Assembly: GCA_024637295.1 (NCBI GenBank)
Contig: JAGXFL010000009.1
Span: forward strand, 1 to 64,000
Source of the DNA: Sulfuricurvum sp.
GTDB taxonomy: Bacteria; Campylobacterota; Campylobacteria; Campylobacterales; Sulfurimonadaceae
DNA length: 64,000 bases
Reading direction: 5' to 3'
Positions 1 through 7,324 of this stretch are shown in pieces. The translations under genes were made by a program, and so were the position numbers. The notes below the pieces were generated by a model. The model had not been told where the DNA came from, searched no databases, and saw only the letters and a program-made list of their open reading frames with translations. The first letter of the stretch is position 1. The number at the start of each line of letters is the position of its first letter.

Positions 1-141
1 AAAAATGTTGGTGCAGATCTATCGTTGATGTACGCAACAAGCCCATCAGTAACTGTTAATGCATCAACTGTTAATCTTGGTCAATTAACTGTTGATAATG
101 ACCAAATGGCTGCTTCTGCTAATCTTAACTACAAGTTCTAA
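1..141 (+). CDS. C-terminal end of an outer-membrane beta-barrel (porin-like) protein, partial
   Basis: The window opens inside a reading frame that runs from base 1 to a TAA at 139-141, giving 46 residues. They show alternating polar and hydrophobic residues and end in NLNYKF, a C-terminal phenylalanine preceded by alternating aromatic or hydrophobic residues. This is the typical last strand and BAM recognition signal of outer-membrane beta-barrel proteins. The 5' part lies outside the window, so the porin class cannot be named. About 175 bases separate it from the next gene, and the downstream genes appear to have their own promoter. Confidence 0.6.
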   Translation, partial: KNVGADLSLMYATSPSVTVNASTVNLGQLTVDNDQMAASANLNYKF

Positions 142-259
142 CTTCCTCTACCTGCACTTAGCAGGTATTTCATAAAGTAACACTCATTTACCAACTATAT
201 ACTGCTTTAGAGATAAAATAGTCCAATTCATTTCTTACAAGGAAGAATTGATACTCTTG

Positions 260-268
260 TGATAAAAT
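260..268 (+). promoter_or_regulatory. Probable extended -10 promoter for the first DUF302 operon
   Basis: TGATAAAAT matches an extended -10 (TGn followed by TAAAAT), about 50 bases before the start codon at 318. No clear -35 is visible, as is usual in Campylobacterota. A similar GATAAAAT lies near 211-218 and is an alternative. Inferred from sequence only. Confidence 0.35.
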
Positions 269-317
269 ACAGCGGAACACATTCACTTGTAGTAAGTGAA
301 CAATGAAAAGGAGAGTC

Positions 318-1328
318 ATGTTTAATCGATTATTGATAGGTGCCGCGGCACTATCATTAGCGGCATCAGCCGCATTTGGGATCCAAGGGGTGAAATTTTT
401 TGTCGGTCAAGGCGATAAAGAAGAAGCCTATATGAGTGTCGTAAATGAAAAACTTCAAGGAATCGGATTTGTTTTGTCTGATCCGCATGAGCACATTGAC
501 AATGCTTATAAGACTAAATGGGGAATGCCAACACAAACCATAAAAGGGGTAACAGGTCCACATCCTGATTTTGATCCAAGCTTCAAAGTCACATTGGATA
601 ATCTTGGATTTTTCTCTGTTACGAATGATGCAGTTGTCGGACCGTTGTTGATGAAAGAGCCATCATTGGGTGGTTTCTCTCCGTTTAATTTTCATATCTA
701 CAAAAAAAAGGGTGAAGATAAAACTTATGTAGGGCATGTTATGCCTGAAACAATGCTTGATATCGTTGGTATCAAAGACAAAGATGTACGTGCAAAATTT
801 GTAGCATCATTTACTGAACTGGATAAGTTGACAGAAAAAGAGATCGGTTCAACCGTTCAATTCGTTGACTATAAAGCATTACCGGCAAAGCCGATGATGA
901 CATTTGAAGTGCCATTTGATCGTACTGTCGACTTAGATACCTTTATTGGTGATTTCCAAGGTAAATTCGAAGAAAAATTCGAAGAGAACAAATACATCAT
1001 TGCCGGTTTTAAAAACATGAAAGAAGCAATGGACAATGGCGGCATTAAATTTGATCGTTTTGATGCATATTGGGTGTATTCATTGTGTCATTTCAGATTC
1101 TCTGAGGGAATTTTCAATCGTGGTCGTCCGGATGCCGGTACCTTCGCGCCTTGTTCTATGTATATGTACATCGATAAGGGGAGCAACAAGTTGATTGTAG
1201 GTATGCCGCGTTTAGAGAATTGGATTGCAGTTATGGGAATCAAAGACCCAAAAATGGTTGATTCAATTTACACACTGGACAAAGATATTGTCCGTATTAT
1301 GCAAGAATTGGGAGCGAAAGAATTATGA
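318..1328 (+). CDS. Exported protein with two DUF302-like domains
   Basis: A protein of about 336 aa with an N-terminal signal peptide (MFNRLLIGAAALSLAASAAFG). Two repeats resemble DUF302 (PF03625): one around residues 50-150 (GFVLSDPH followed by SLGGFSPFNFHIYKKK), the other in the C-terminal third (FAPCSMYMYIDKG followed by LIVGMPRLENW). An in-frame ATG exists at 303, but AAAGGAGA sits just before the ATG at 318 and the signal peptide begins there, so 318 is chosen. The stop overlaps the next start (ATGA), which suggests translational coupling. Close paralogues lie at 7325-8302 and 8398-9426, on the other side of the sox genes. No enzymatic function is established for the family; a periplasmic role linked to sulfur oxidation is inferred from context. 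Confidence 0.75.
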   Translation: MFNRLLIGAAALSLAASAAFGIQGVKFFVGQGDKEEAYMSVVNEKLQGIGFVLSDPHEHIDNAYKTKWGMPTQTIKGVTGPHPDFDPSFKVTLDNLGFFSVTNDAVVGPLLMKEPSLGGFSPFNFHIYKKKGEDKTYVGHVMPETMLDIVGIKDKDVRAKFVASFTELDKLTEKEIGSTVQFVDYKALPAKPMMTFEVPFDRTVDLDTFIGDFQGKFEEKFEENKYIIAGFKNMKEAMDNGGIKFDRFDAYWVYSLCHFRFSEGIFNRGRPDAGTFAPCSMYMYIDKGSNKLIVGMPRLENWIAVMGIKDPKMVDSIYTLDKDIVRIMQELGAKEL

Positions 1329-2158
1329 AAAAAACAGTATCATTTATCGTGTTGGCACTTGCCATTGCATTTACAGGATGTTCAACAGCTGTTGCACCGA
1401 AACTCGAAGGTGGCGTTAAAGTAGATAAGATGGTTAATGCCTATAGAACGGGTGCTTATGTCGATGTTGAAGCAGCTAAAGCTAAATTAACCGCTGCAGG
1501 ATTTGAAGTTGTCGGTACATTTAAGCCAGCTGAAAACGCAACGACTATTTTGTATACCAATGCAGCGATGAAAGCTGCCGCAAACAAACCAATGCGTGGT
1601 TTTGCAGCAGTAGGACGAATGTTGGTTGATGATGAGCGCAAGCAGGTTCATATTGCTAACCCGATTTATTTTAGTAAAGCATATTTACAAGATGAATATA
1701 ATCACGCTACTGCATCTGCAGTGTATGAGTCACTTGAAAAAGCATTTGGTCCGTTGAAGAACACTGAAGATCAGTGGGAGTTTGCAAAATTAGCGGAGTA
1801 TCATTTTATGATCGGTATGCCGTATTATAAAGATATGGGTGTCGTCGGTAAAGCTACAACAGCTGATTTGGTTGCTAAAGCAAAAGCAGCTAAAGGTATG
1901 GTTGTGCAGCTTGATGCTGATCGTTATATCGCATTTGTCGAATTGGATAAGCGTACAAGCTCATTTGTGAAAAAAATAGGAACAGACAAGGCTGAAGTTC
2001 TTCCATGGCCAGTTCTTATTGAGAATGGAGAAGCAAAAGCATTAAAAGCCGAATATCATATTGCTCTTAGTTATCCATTGCTAGACCTAGGCGGATTTGC
2101 GAACATTATGACTGCCCCTGCAGCCGTATTAAAAAGTCTCGAAAAAACGTTTAAATAA
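1325..2158 (+). CDS. Lipoprotein with DUF302-like fold
   Basis: A 277-aa protein starting with a lipoprotein signal peptide ending in the lipobox FTGC (Cys19). The rest resembles the DUF302 pattern more loosely: a helix with AAGFEVVGTF, then FAAVGRMLVDDERKQVHIANP, in which a short beta hairpin precedes a conserved NP. A second half around residues 155-260 repeats the hydrophobic pattern. It overlaps the preceding DUF302 gene by 4 bases, so the two are probably co-translated and may act as a pair in the periplasm, this one membrane-anchored. It ends at a strong terminator. Specific function unknown. Confidence 0.65.
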   Translation: MKKTVSFIVLALAIAFTGCSTAVAPKLEGGVKVDKMVNAYRTGAYVDVEAAKAKLTAAGFEVVGTFKPAENATTILYTNAAMKAAANKPMRGFAAVGRMLVDDERKQVHIANPIYFSKAYLQDEYNHATASAVYESLEKAFGPLKNTEDQWEFAKLAEYHFMIGMPYYKDMGVVGKATTADLVAKAKAAKGMVVQLDADRYIAFVELDKRTSSFVKKIGTDKAEVLPWPVLIENGEAKALKAEYHIALSYPLLDLGGFANIMTAPAAVLKSLEKTFK

Positions 2159-2168
2159 TCTCTCTTCT

Positions 2169-2191
2169 TTCCCCCTTTGCGGGGAATTTTT
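2169..2191 (+). terminator. Rho-independent terminator after the first DUF302 pair
   Basis: TTCCCC and GGGGAA arms enclose a short loop, followed by a run of T. It lies 11 bases after the stop codon at 2158. Confidence 0.7.
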
Positions 2192-2347
2192 ACAACTCTT
2201 TATTCTTTTTAATAGCAAGCAGATATAGTTACATAAGTAAATTTGATTTAGTGAGCCGAACGTTTACCAAATTGATAACTTTTAATGGTAGAATATTAGC
2301 GGTATGCATTTGCTAATAATGCGAATGCGTCACTTTTGAATTAGGTT

Positions 2348-2710
2348 ATGATGATGAAAATGAAGCTAGAACAAGAGCTAAGCCGTTACCTTGACTCAAA
2401 AGTAGAATTCACCCCATACTATAATGGGATGCATCAAATTGTTTGTGCACCTCTATTTGAAGAACAGCTTCATGCGATAATGGATGCTATGGAAAATGAA
2501 GTGAGTAGCAGTTCAAAAAGCTTTAAAGTCTATCTTGACGCAGTCATTGTAAATATGCAAAGCAAAATTGCTAAGTATAAACCGTCTGAGTATTTTGATG
2601 GCGAAAAAATCAAAGAGATAGAAAATCAAGGGTATTTAATCCCTTTTTACGTTGATGAGGCGGAGGAAATCTACGTTCTTCTTGGGATATACAAAAAAAG
2701 TTACCAATAA
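2348..2710 (+). CDS. Small cytoplasmic protein, possibly RelE/ParE-like
   Basis: A 120-aa protein, alpha-helical in its first two thirds, with no signal peptide. The C-terminus (GYLIPFYVDEAEEIYVLLGI, then YKK) resembles the last beta strands of RelE/ParE-superfamily toxins, where a YRIPFYID-like strand is followed by a hydrophobic strand and basic residues. No antitoxin-sized partner is visible next to it, so a toxin role is only a weak suggestion. The start could be any of the ATGs at 2348, 2351 or 2357. The 190 bases upstream hold the terminator of the previous operon and otherwise nothing recognised. The 256 bases downstream (2711-2966) contain no gene and probably carry the sox promoter. 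Confidence 0.55.
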   Translation: MMMKMKLEQELSRYLDSKVEFTPYYNGMHQIVCAPLFEEQLHAIMDAMENEVSSSSKSFKVYLDAVIVNMQSKIAKYKPSEYFDGEKIKEIENQGYLIPFYVDEAEEIYVLLGIYKKSYQ

Positions 2711-2966
2711 AAACAATATTTAATTGGACATGGTGCTATTTTAGAGCTTAAGTCTTTGAAATGTATCGCTGAGTAACACAGGTTCTTTAATATGGTAGGT
2801 AATGCTTACGTATGACATTTAAATTAGTGTAGTATTATGTTCGCAATTAAATTGGTGATAAAAATATATGCACATTTAAGAGATAATCTTGTATTGTGTT
2901 AGTCGCTTTATTAAATGGTGCCAACAAATATGAAGCCACTCTACTTAATCTGAAAAGGAAGAAAAG

Positions 2967-4259
2967 ATGAATAATAAAGATTCTTTGTCTAATGAAAAAA
3001 AATTAGACAGAAGAGATTTTTTCAAAAAAACAGCCGTTTTATCAGCAACAGCATTAGCTGGAACAAGTGTTTTTGCAGCTGATGATGATGCTATAATGAA
3101 AACCCCAGAATGGGCGACAAAATGGGGTGACCCAGTAACAACTAACTTGTATGGTGTACCATCACCGTATGAGCATAATGTTACCCGAAGAAGTACTGAG
3201 TTATTGTCCTCGGGTAATTTCAGAGCAAGTATCGCAGTAACTCCAATACATGAGTCTAAGGGTATTATTACGCCAAACGGTCTTTTCTTTAGCCGTTCTC
3301 ATGGCGGGACTGCTCATATTGATCCTGAAGAATATCGTTTGATGATTCACGGGTTGGTTGAAAAGCCTATCGTCCTTACGTTAGCAGAGCTAAAGCGTTA
3401 TCCTAGTGTTACGCGTATTCACTTTATCGAATGTCCTGCTAATGGTGGGCAAGAGTGGAGAGCAACACAATTTAATTCTGTTCAGTTTGCTAAAGGGTTT
3501 ATGGCTTCTGCTGAATGGACCGGTGTATATGTTAAAACTATTCTGGAAGATTTAGGTATCAAACCAGAAGCACAATGGATGCTTGCTGAGGGCGGTGATA
3601 GTTCTAAAATGGGTAGAACAGTTCCTATGGATAAAGTTCTCGATGATGCGATGATCGTTTGGGGGCAAAATGGTGAAGCGCTTCGTCCAGAGCAGGGTTA
3701 TCCAGTAAGATTACTTCTTCCAGGCTGGGAAGGCAACTTGTGTGTCAAGTGGTTACGACGTTTAGAGTTTGCTTCTGAGCCATGGTATTGTAAAGAAGAA
3801 ACATCTAAATATACTGCTCTTAAGCCAAGTGGTAAAGCAATTCAGCACTTTTATGCAAATGAAGTAAACTCAACAGTTACTTCTCCATCACCAGAAATTC
3901 CATGGACTGACCTTAAAGATGGTACAGTGATCGAGATTGAAGGTCTTGCCTGGTCAGGAATGGGTACGATTACCGGTGTTGATTTCTCACTAGATGGAGG
4001 AAGAACATATGTTCAAGCGGAACTAAAAGGTTTGGTGCTTCCAAAATCATGGACACGTTGGAGCTATATGCATACCTATAAAAAAGGTGAAAAACTCTTG
4101 CTTACATCTCGTGCTATGGATGATGCAGGATATGTTCAGCCGACAATCGATGAAGAAACGTCTGTCATGGGTGTTGAATCTGTATATCATAGAAATGCAG
4201 TTGAAACATGGGAAGTAACAGAAAATGGAGAGGTGAATCATGTTCAAATTAGATCGTAA
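2967..4259 (+). CDS. soxC: SoxC, molybdenum subunit of the Sox sulfane dehydrogenase SoxCD
   Basis: A 430-aa protein of the sulfite oxidase family. A twin-arginine signal is visible (DRRDFFKK, Arg15-Arg16), as expected for a folded Moco enzyme exported by Tat. The pterin-binding domain contains IHFIECPANGGQEW, whose Cys156 is the expected Mo ligand. A C-terminal Ig-like dimerisation domain follows (GLAWSGMG, VDFSLDGGRTY). With SoxD it oxidises the sulfane sulfur bound to SoxY, releasing electrons to cytochromes. AAAAGGAAG lies before the ATG. The gene overlaps soxD by 20 bases. soxA, soxX and soxB are not in the window, which fits the split sox clusters known in Campylobacterota. Moco synthesis genes occur at 10797-11870. 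Confidence 0.93.
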   Translation: MNNKDSLSNEKKLDRRDFFKKTAVLSATALAGTSVFAADDDAIMKTPEWATKWGDPVTTNLYGVPSPYEHNVTRRSTELLSSGNFRASIAVTPIHESKGIITPNGLFFSRSHGGTAHIDPEEYRLMIHGLVEKPIVLTLAELKRYPSVTRIHFIECPANGGQEWRATQFNSVQFAKGFMASAEWTGVYVKTILEDLGIKPEAQWMLAEGGDSSKMGRTVPMDKVLDDAMIVWGQNGEALRPEQGYPVRLLLPGWEGNLCVKWLRRLEFASEPWYCKEETSKYTALKPSGKAIQHFYANEVNSTVTSPSPEIPWTDLKDGTVIEIEGLAWSGMGTITGVDFSLDGGRTYVQAELKGLVLPKSWTRWSYMHTYKKGEKLLLTSRAMDDAGYVQPTIDEETSVMGVESVYHRNAVETWEVTENGEVNHVQIRS

Positions 4260-5391
4260 ATTAATCCTATCGGCTTCAGTATTTACGGCAGCAGCACTAT
4301 TTGTAGCGGGCTGTGCAGGCGGTGGTCTTGGGTTTTCAAATTCAAACACTACGCATGCAAAACCAAGTATTGATGGTGGTGTATATTATCCTGTAGTAAA
4401 CGGTAAAACAGGTCCGTATCTTGTAGATCGAGTAGCTATGCCTATGAAGATCAATAATGGTCGCGTTCCAACAGCTAATGAATTAAAAGCTTGGGACACT
4501 GATGTTATGGCTGATGGTACAGGCTTACCTGAGGGTCATGGTAACGCGTCAGATGGTTCAGATATCTATGATTCAAAATGTGTTTCATGTCATGGTGATT
4601 TTGGTGCTGGCGGAGCTGGATACCCATCATTGGCAAAAGGTAATGCATACAGCATGATGGAAACTTTGAAGAGTCAAAGAAGTGTTGATGGCGCAGATGG
4701 TCCAAATCGTGTATTTGGTGTTTATTGGCCACAAGTAAGTACGCTTTGGTGGTACATCAAAGACGCAATGCCTCATCAGGCGACTGGTACATTGACTGAG
4801 GATGAAGTGTATGCACTTACGGCATACATCTTAAAATTGAATGAGATCAAGATTGACGGTGTTCTGGTTGATGATGACTATGAACTTGATCGCGAAAAGT
4901 TTTTGAAGATCGTTATGCCTAACAGAGATGGATTCGAGCCAAATATTGCAGGTCCAAAATCTTTGCCTGGTGTGCGTGCTTACTATGCAAAACCAGAAAA
5001 CTTCGGTGGGAAAAAAGTTAAACCATCTGAGCGTTGTATGAAAGATTGTCAAAAACCGACAGTTAAAAATGTTTATGTAACCAATGGCGGTATCAAAGAT
5101 TTCGTTCCACCGATGGCTACCGCTAAAGACTTGCCAAAAGTAGAGTCTAAAGAGTTTAATGTTGCAAAAGCGTATGAAGAAAACTGTGCTGCATGTCATG
5201 CGAATAAAAGTATGGGTGCACCTGCAATCGGAGATGCTAAAGCGTGGGCAACTGTTAACAAAAAAGGTATGGATGCTGTTTATAAAAACGGTATTGAGGG
5301 TATCAATGGTATGCCTGCAAAAGGTGGAAGTAATCTCTCAGAAGCAGAGTTTAAGTTAGTCGTCGATTATATTGTTGGCTTAAGTAAATAA
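4240..5391 (+). CDS. soxD: SoxD-like diheme cytochrome c, electron-accepting subunit of SoxCD
   Basis: A 383-aa diheme c-type cytochrome. Haem-binding CXXCH motifs are CVSCH at residues 114-118 and CAACH at 316-320, one in each of two class I cytochrome domains; likely distal Met ligands lie in the downstream loops (DAMPHQ and GINGMPAKGG). The N-terminus has a lipobox (FVAGC, Cys25), so the protein may be anchored to a membrane as a lipoprotein. An extra cysteine pair (ERCMKDC, residues 265-270) lies between the domains. The start lies 20 bases inside soxC, preceded by GGAGAGG, indicating tight co-translation. It receives electrons from the SoxC Mo centre. Confidence 0.9.
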   Translation: MFKLDRKLILSASVFTAAALFVAGCAGGGLGFSNSNTTHAKPSIDGGVYYPVVNGKTGPYLVDRVAMPMKINNGRVPTANELKAWDTDVMADGTGLPEGHGNASDGSDIYDSKCVSCHGDFGAGGAGYPSLAKGNAYSMMETLKSQRSVDGADGPNRVFGVYWPQVSTLWWYIKDAMPHQATGTLTEDEVYALTAYILKLNEIKIDGVLVDDDYELDREKFLKIVMPNRDGFEPNIAGPKSLPGVRAYYAKPENFGGKKVKPSERCMKDCQKPTVKNVYVTNGGIKDFVPPMATAKDLPKVESKEFNVAKAYEENCAACHANKSMGAPAIGDAKAWATVNKKGMDAVYKNGIEGINGMPAKGGSNLSEAEFKLVVDYIVGLSK

Positions 5392-5407
5392 AACAAAAGG
5401 AATTACC

Positions 5408-5860
5408 ATGGAAAGAAGAAAATTTTTAGGTTTTGGAATCTTTGCAGCAGCAGCTGCTTTAGTTCCAGGAACTCTTAGTGCAGAAGATTATAGAAAAACT
5501 AAGCCTGCCGTTTGGACGGCTCACACGATGGAAGATGCAATCGCAAAAATGTATGGCACTAATGTAACTATCGAGCAAGGTGTTACTTTGACGGCTCCTG
5601 ATGTTGCGGCTAACGGCGGTGCGGTTCCTGTTGATTTCTCATCAGAAATCGCTGCAAAATCGGTAGCGGTATTCCAAAGTTCAAATCCTGAAGCTGCAGT
5701 TTGTGCGTTTACGCTCAATGAAAGCAGCATTATTGATTATTCAATTAAAATTAAATTGAAGCAAAGCGGGACGATTATCGTTGTTGTAGAAGGCAAAGAC
5801 GGTAAACTTTACTCAGCTAAAAAGAGTTTGAATGTTGCACTTGGTGGTTGTGAAGGCTGA
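5408..5860 (+). CDS. soxY: SoxY, sulfur-carrier protein of the Sox system
   Basis: A 150-aa protein with a Tat-type leader (ERRKFLGFG, then an alanine-rich segment) and an Ig-like SoxY fold. The C-terminus is GGCEG; the family's usual tail is GGCGG, whose cysteine carries the covalently bound sulfur intermediate. Cys148 is present, but the penultimate glycine is replaced by glutamate. A clear AAAAGGA precedes the ATG, 17 bases after the soxD stop. It works as a complex with SoxZ, encoded 48 bases downstream. This is the soxCD-linked SoxY; whether a second soxY exists elsewhere cannot be seen here. Confidence 0.92.
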   Translation: MERRKFLGFGIFAAAAALVPGTLSAEDYRKTKPAVWTAHTMEDAIAKMYGTNVTIEQGVTLTAPDVAANGGAVPVDFSSEIAAKSVAVFQSSNPEAAVCAFTLNESSIIDYSIKIKLKQSGTIIVVVEGKDGKLYSAKKSLNVALGGCEG

Positions 5861-5908
5861 TTTGTCTTCTACCCGTGTATAAAAAATAATCGTAATAAAG
5901 GAAAAATT

Positions 5909-6202
5909 ATGGAAATTAAAGCAAAACTAAAAGACGGTATTGTTGTTGTAAAGGCTATGGCTAAACACCCTATGCTTACGTATGATACAGCAAAAAAACA
6001 AGGTGTAGAAGCGAATTTCATTACGCATATTACTGGAACTGTTAACAACAAAGTTGTTCTTGATATGTCAACAAGTCAGTTTCTTTCAAAAAATCCTATC
6101 TTTAAATTTTCATTTAAAGGTGCTGCAGCAGGTGATAAACTTGTAATGACATGGGTTGATTTATTGGGTAATACAGAAACCTCTGATTCTGTAATTAAAT
6201 AA
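5909..6202 (+). CDS. soxZ: SoxZ, partner of SoxY
   Basis: A 97-aa protein with the SoxZ Ig-like fold: KAMAKHPMLTYDTAKKQG near the N-terminus, FITHITGTVNNK, and FKFSFKGAAAGDKL with TWVD near the end. It has no signal peptide, as is usual for SoxZ, which is co-exported with the Tat substrate SoxY. AATAAAGGA lies ahead of the ATG. A strong terminator follows 17 bases after the stop, closing the soxCDYZ unit. Confidence 0.93.
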   Translation: MEIKAKLKDGIVVVKAMAKHPMLTYDTAKKQGVEANFITHITGTVNNKVVLDMSTSQFLSKNPIFKFSFKGAAAGDKLVMTWVDLLGNTETSDSVIK

Positions 6203-6219
6203 TTCCAATTCATTCTCTA

Positions 6220-6251
6220 TGAGAAAATGGCTTAGCCGTTTTCTCACTTTT
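6220..6251 (+). terminator. Strong hairpin terminator after soxZ
   Basis: Arms TGAGAAAATGGC and GCCGTTTTCTCA pair over 12 base pairs (one G-T) around a TTA loop, followed by ACTTTT. The U-tract is short, but the stem is long and near perfect. Some read-through to the thioredoxin gene 17 bases further on is possible. Confidence 0.65.
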
Positions 6252-6268
6252 AAAATTGGATAATCATC

Positions 6269-6751
6269 ATGTATAAATTATTCGCACGCTTCTTTCTTTT
6301 TCTTATTGTGCTCAATATTTCCCTTTTTGCAAAAAATATAGACATTAACTCAATTGTAAAAAAATCAGTTGATAGCAATAAACACTTGTTTATATTTCTT
6401 CATAGGACGGATTGTGGGTATTGTGAGAGTATGTTGATGTTTACTCTTGATGACGATTCTGTGAAAGAGATTGTCACCAAAAATTTCGTTTTTCTTCATA
6501 TTAACATTAGTGAAGATGATCTTGTTAAGTACAATGATTTTAGCGGAAATGGGCGTGCATTTGCAAAATACGTGGGCTACAATATTTATCCATCATCTTT
6601 ATTTTTAAATGATAAGAAAGAGATTGTTTATGCTGTTCCTGGATATCAAGATAAAGATCAATTTTTGATGATATTAAAGTATGTAGAGAGTGGTGCGTAT
6701 AAAACAATGGGCTATTCATCATTTAAAAAAAAGATGGGTTCAGTAAAATAA
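6269..6751 (+). CDS. Periplasmic thioredoxin-like protein (SoxW-like)
   Basis: A 160-aa protein with an N-terminal signal peptide (residues 1-21, LFARFFLFLIVLNISLFA) and a thioredoxin fold of the SoxW/thioredoxin_7 type. The redox motif is CGYC (HRTDCGYCESM, about residue 50). The conserved cis-proline region is YNIYPSSLFLN. SoxW-type thioredoxins maintain the reduced state of periplasmic Sox proteins, notably the SoxY cysteine. Its place directly after soxZ supports that role, although the specific partner is inferred. Start: ATG after a weak ribosome-binding site in TTGGATAATCATC. Confidence 0.75.
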   Translation: MYKLFARFFLFLIVLNISLFAKNIDINSIVKKSVDSNKHLFIFLHRTDCGYCESMLMFTLDDDSVKEIVTKNFVFLHINISEDDLVKYNDFSGNGRAFAKYVGYNIYPSSLFLNDKKEIVYAVPGYQDKDQFLMILKYVESGAYKTMGYSSFKKKMGSVK

Positions 6752-6786
6752 CATTAGGTTAGTTGGACAATGAACAAGGCTATTAC

Positions 6787-7218
6787 ATGTCAATAAACCC
6801 TCGAGTTTTATCACTTTTCATATCAGTTAATGATGAAAATAAAAGAGTACAAAAAGAAAAGCTTGAGTTAGATGAGAATGGTGTAGTTGAGGATAAGTTT
6901 TATGCGAAAAATGCTAATCGTTTAATATTAATTACGTCAATCAATGCATATTCTATGGCTAAAGACAGTGGTGTAGATTTGGAATATGGCAGCCTTGGTG
7001 AAAATATTTTGATAGATAAGAATATCAATGATTTAATCATTGGCAGTCAGTTCAAAATAGGTGATTTGGTTTTAGAAATAACTCAAAACTGTACCTTATG
7101 TAAAGGTCTGTCAAGTATTGATCCAAAGTTACCTGATATCTTAAAACACGACAGGGGTATATTCGCAAAAGCTGTTAGTAATGGAGTTCTTAAAGTAGGT
7201 GATAGTGTTATTATCTGA
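6787..7218 (+). CDS. MOSC-domain protein
   Basis: A protein of about 143 aa matching the MOSC domain (C-terminal domain of molybdenum cofactor sulfurase): VLSLFISVND at the N-terminus, VVEDKFYAKN, LGENILIDKNI, and LEITQNCTLCKGLS containing the conserved cysteines. MOSC proteins handle Moco or metal-sulfur transfer. The frame can start at ATG 6763, but the ATG at 6787 has ACAAGG at the right distance and family members begin with the VLSLFIS strand, so 6787 is chosen. Proximity to the Mo enzyme SoxC suggests a role in cofactor maturation; this is inference. Confidence 0.75.
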   Translation: MSINPRVLSLFISVNDENKRVQKEKLELDENGVVEDKFYAKNANRLILITSINAYSMAKDSGVDLEYGSLGENILIDKNINDLIIGSQFKIGDLVLEITQNCTLCKGLSSIDPKLPDILKHDRGIFAKAVSNGVLKVGDSVII

Positions 7219-7284
7219 TTTTTAGAGGATTCATACTAAAATATGACAGTTTACCATTATTGAATAATCATTGATGGTCTCATT

Positions 7285-7302
7285 ATGTGATTTAGATCAC
7301 AT
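7285..7302. promoter_or_regulatory. Palindromic CRP/FNR-family operator
   Basis: ATGTGATTTAGATCACAT contains a perfect TGTGA-N6-TCACA palindrome with A/T at the ends, the classical site of CRP-type regulators in the CRP/FNR superfamily. It is centred about 31 bases before the ATG at 7325 and directly upstream of TTAAAATTA, which could be a -10. If that -10 is used, the site lies inside the promoter, favouring repression; otherwise it could activate a promoter further down. Confidence 0.55.
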
Positions 7303-7324
7303 TAAAATTAATAAAAGGACAAAC

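Noticed and set aside
7271-7324. N-terminal extension of the DUF302 lipoprotein
   Set aside because: It would place the CRP-like palindrome inside the gene and in front of a signal peptide; AAAAGGAC precedes the ATG at 7325.
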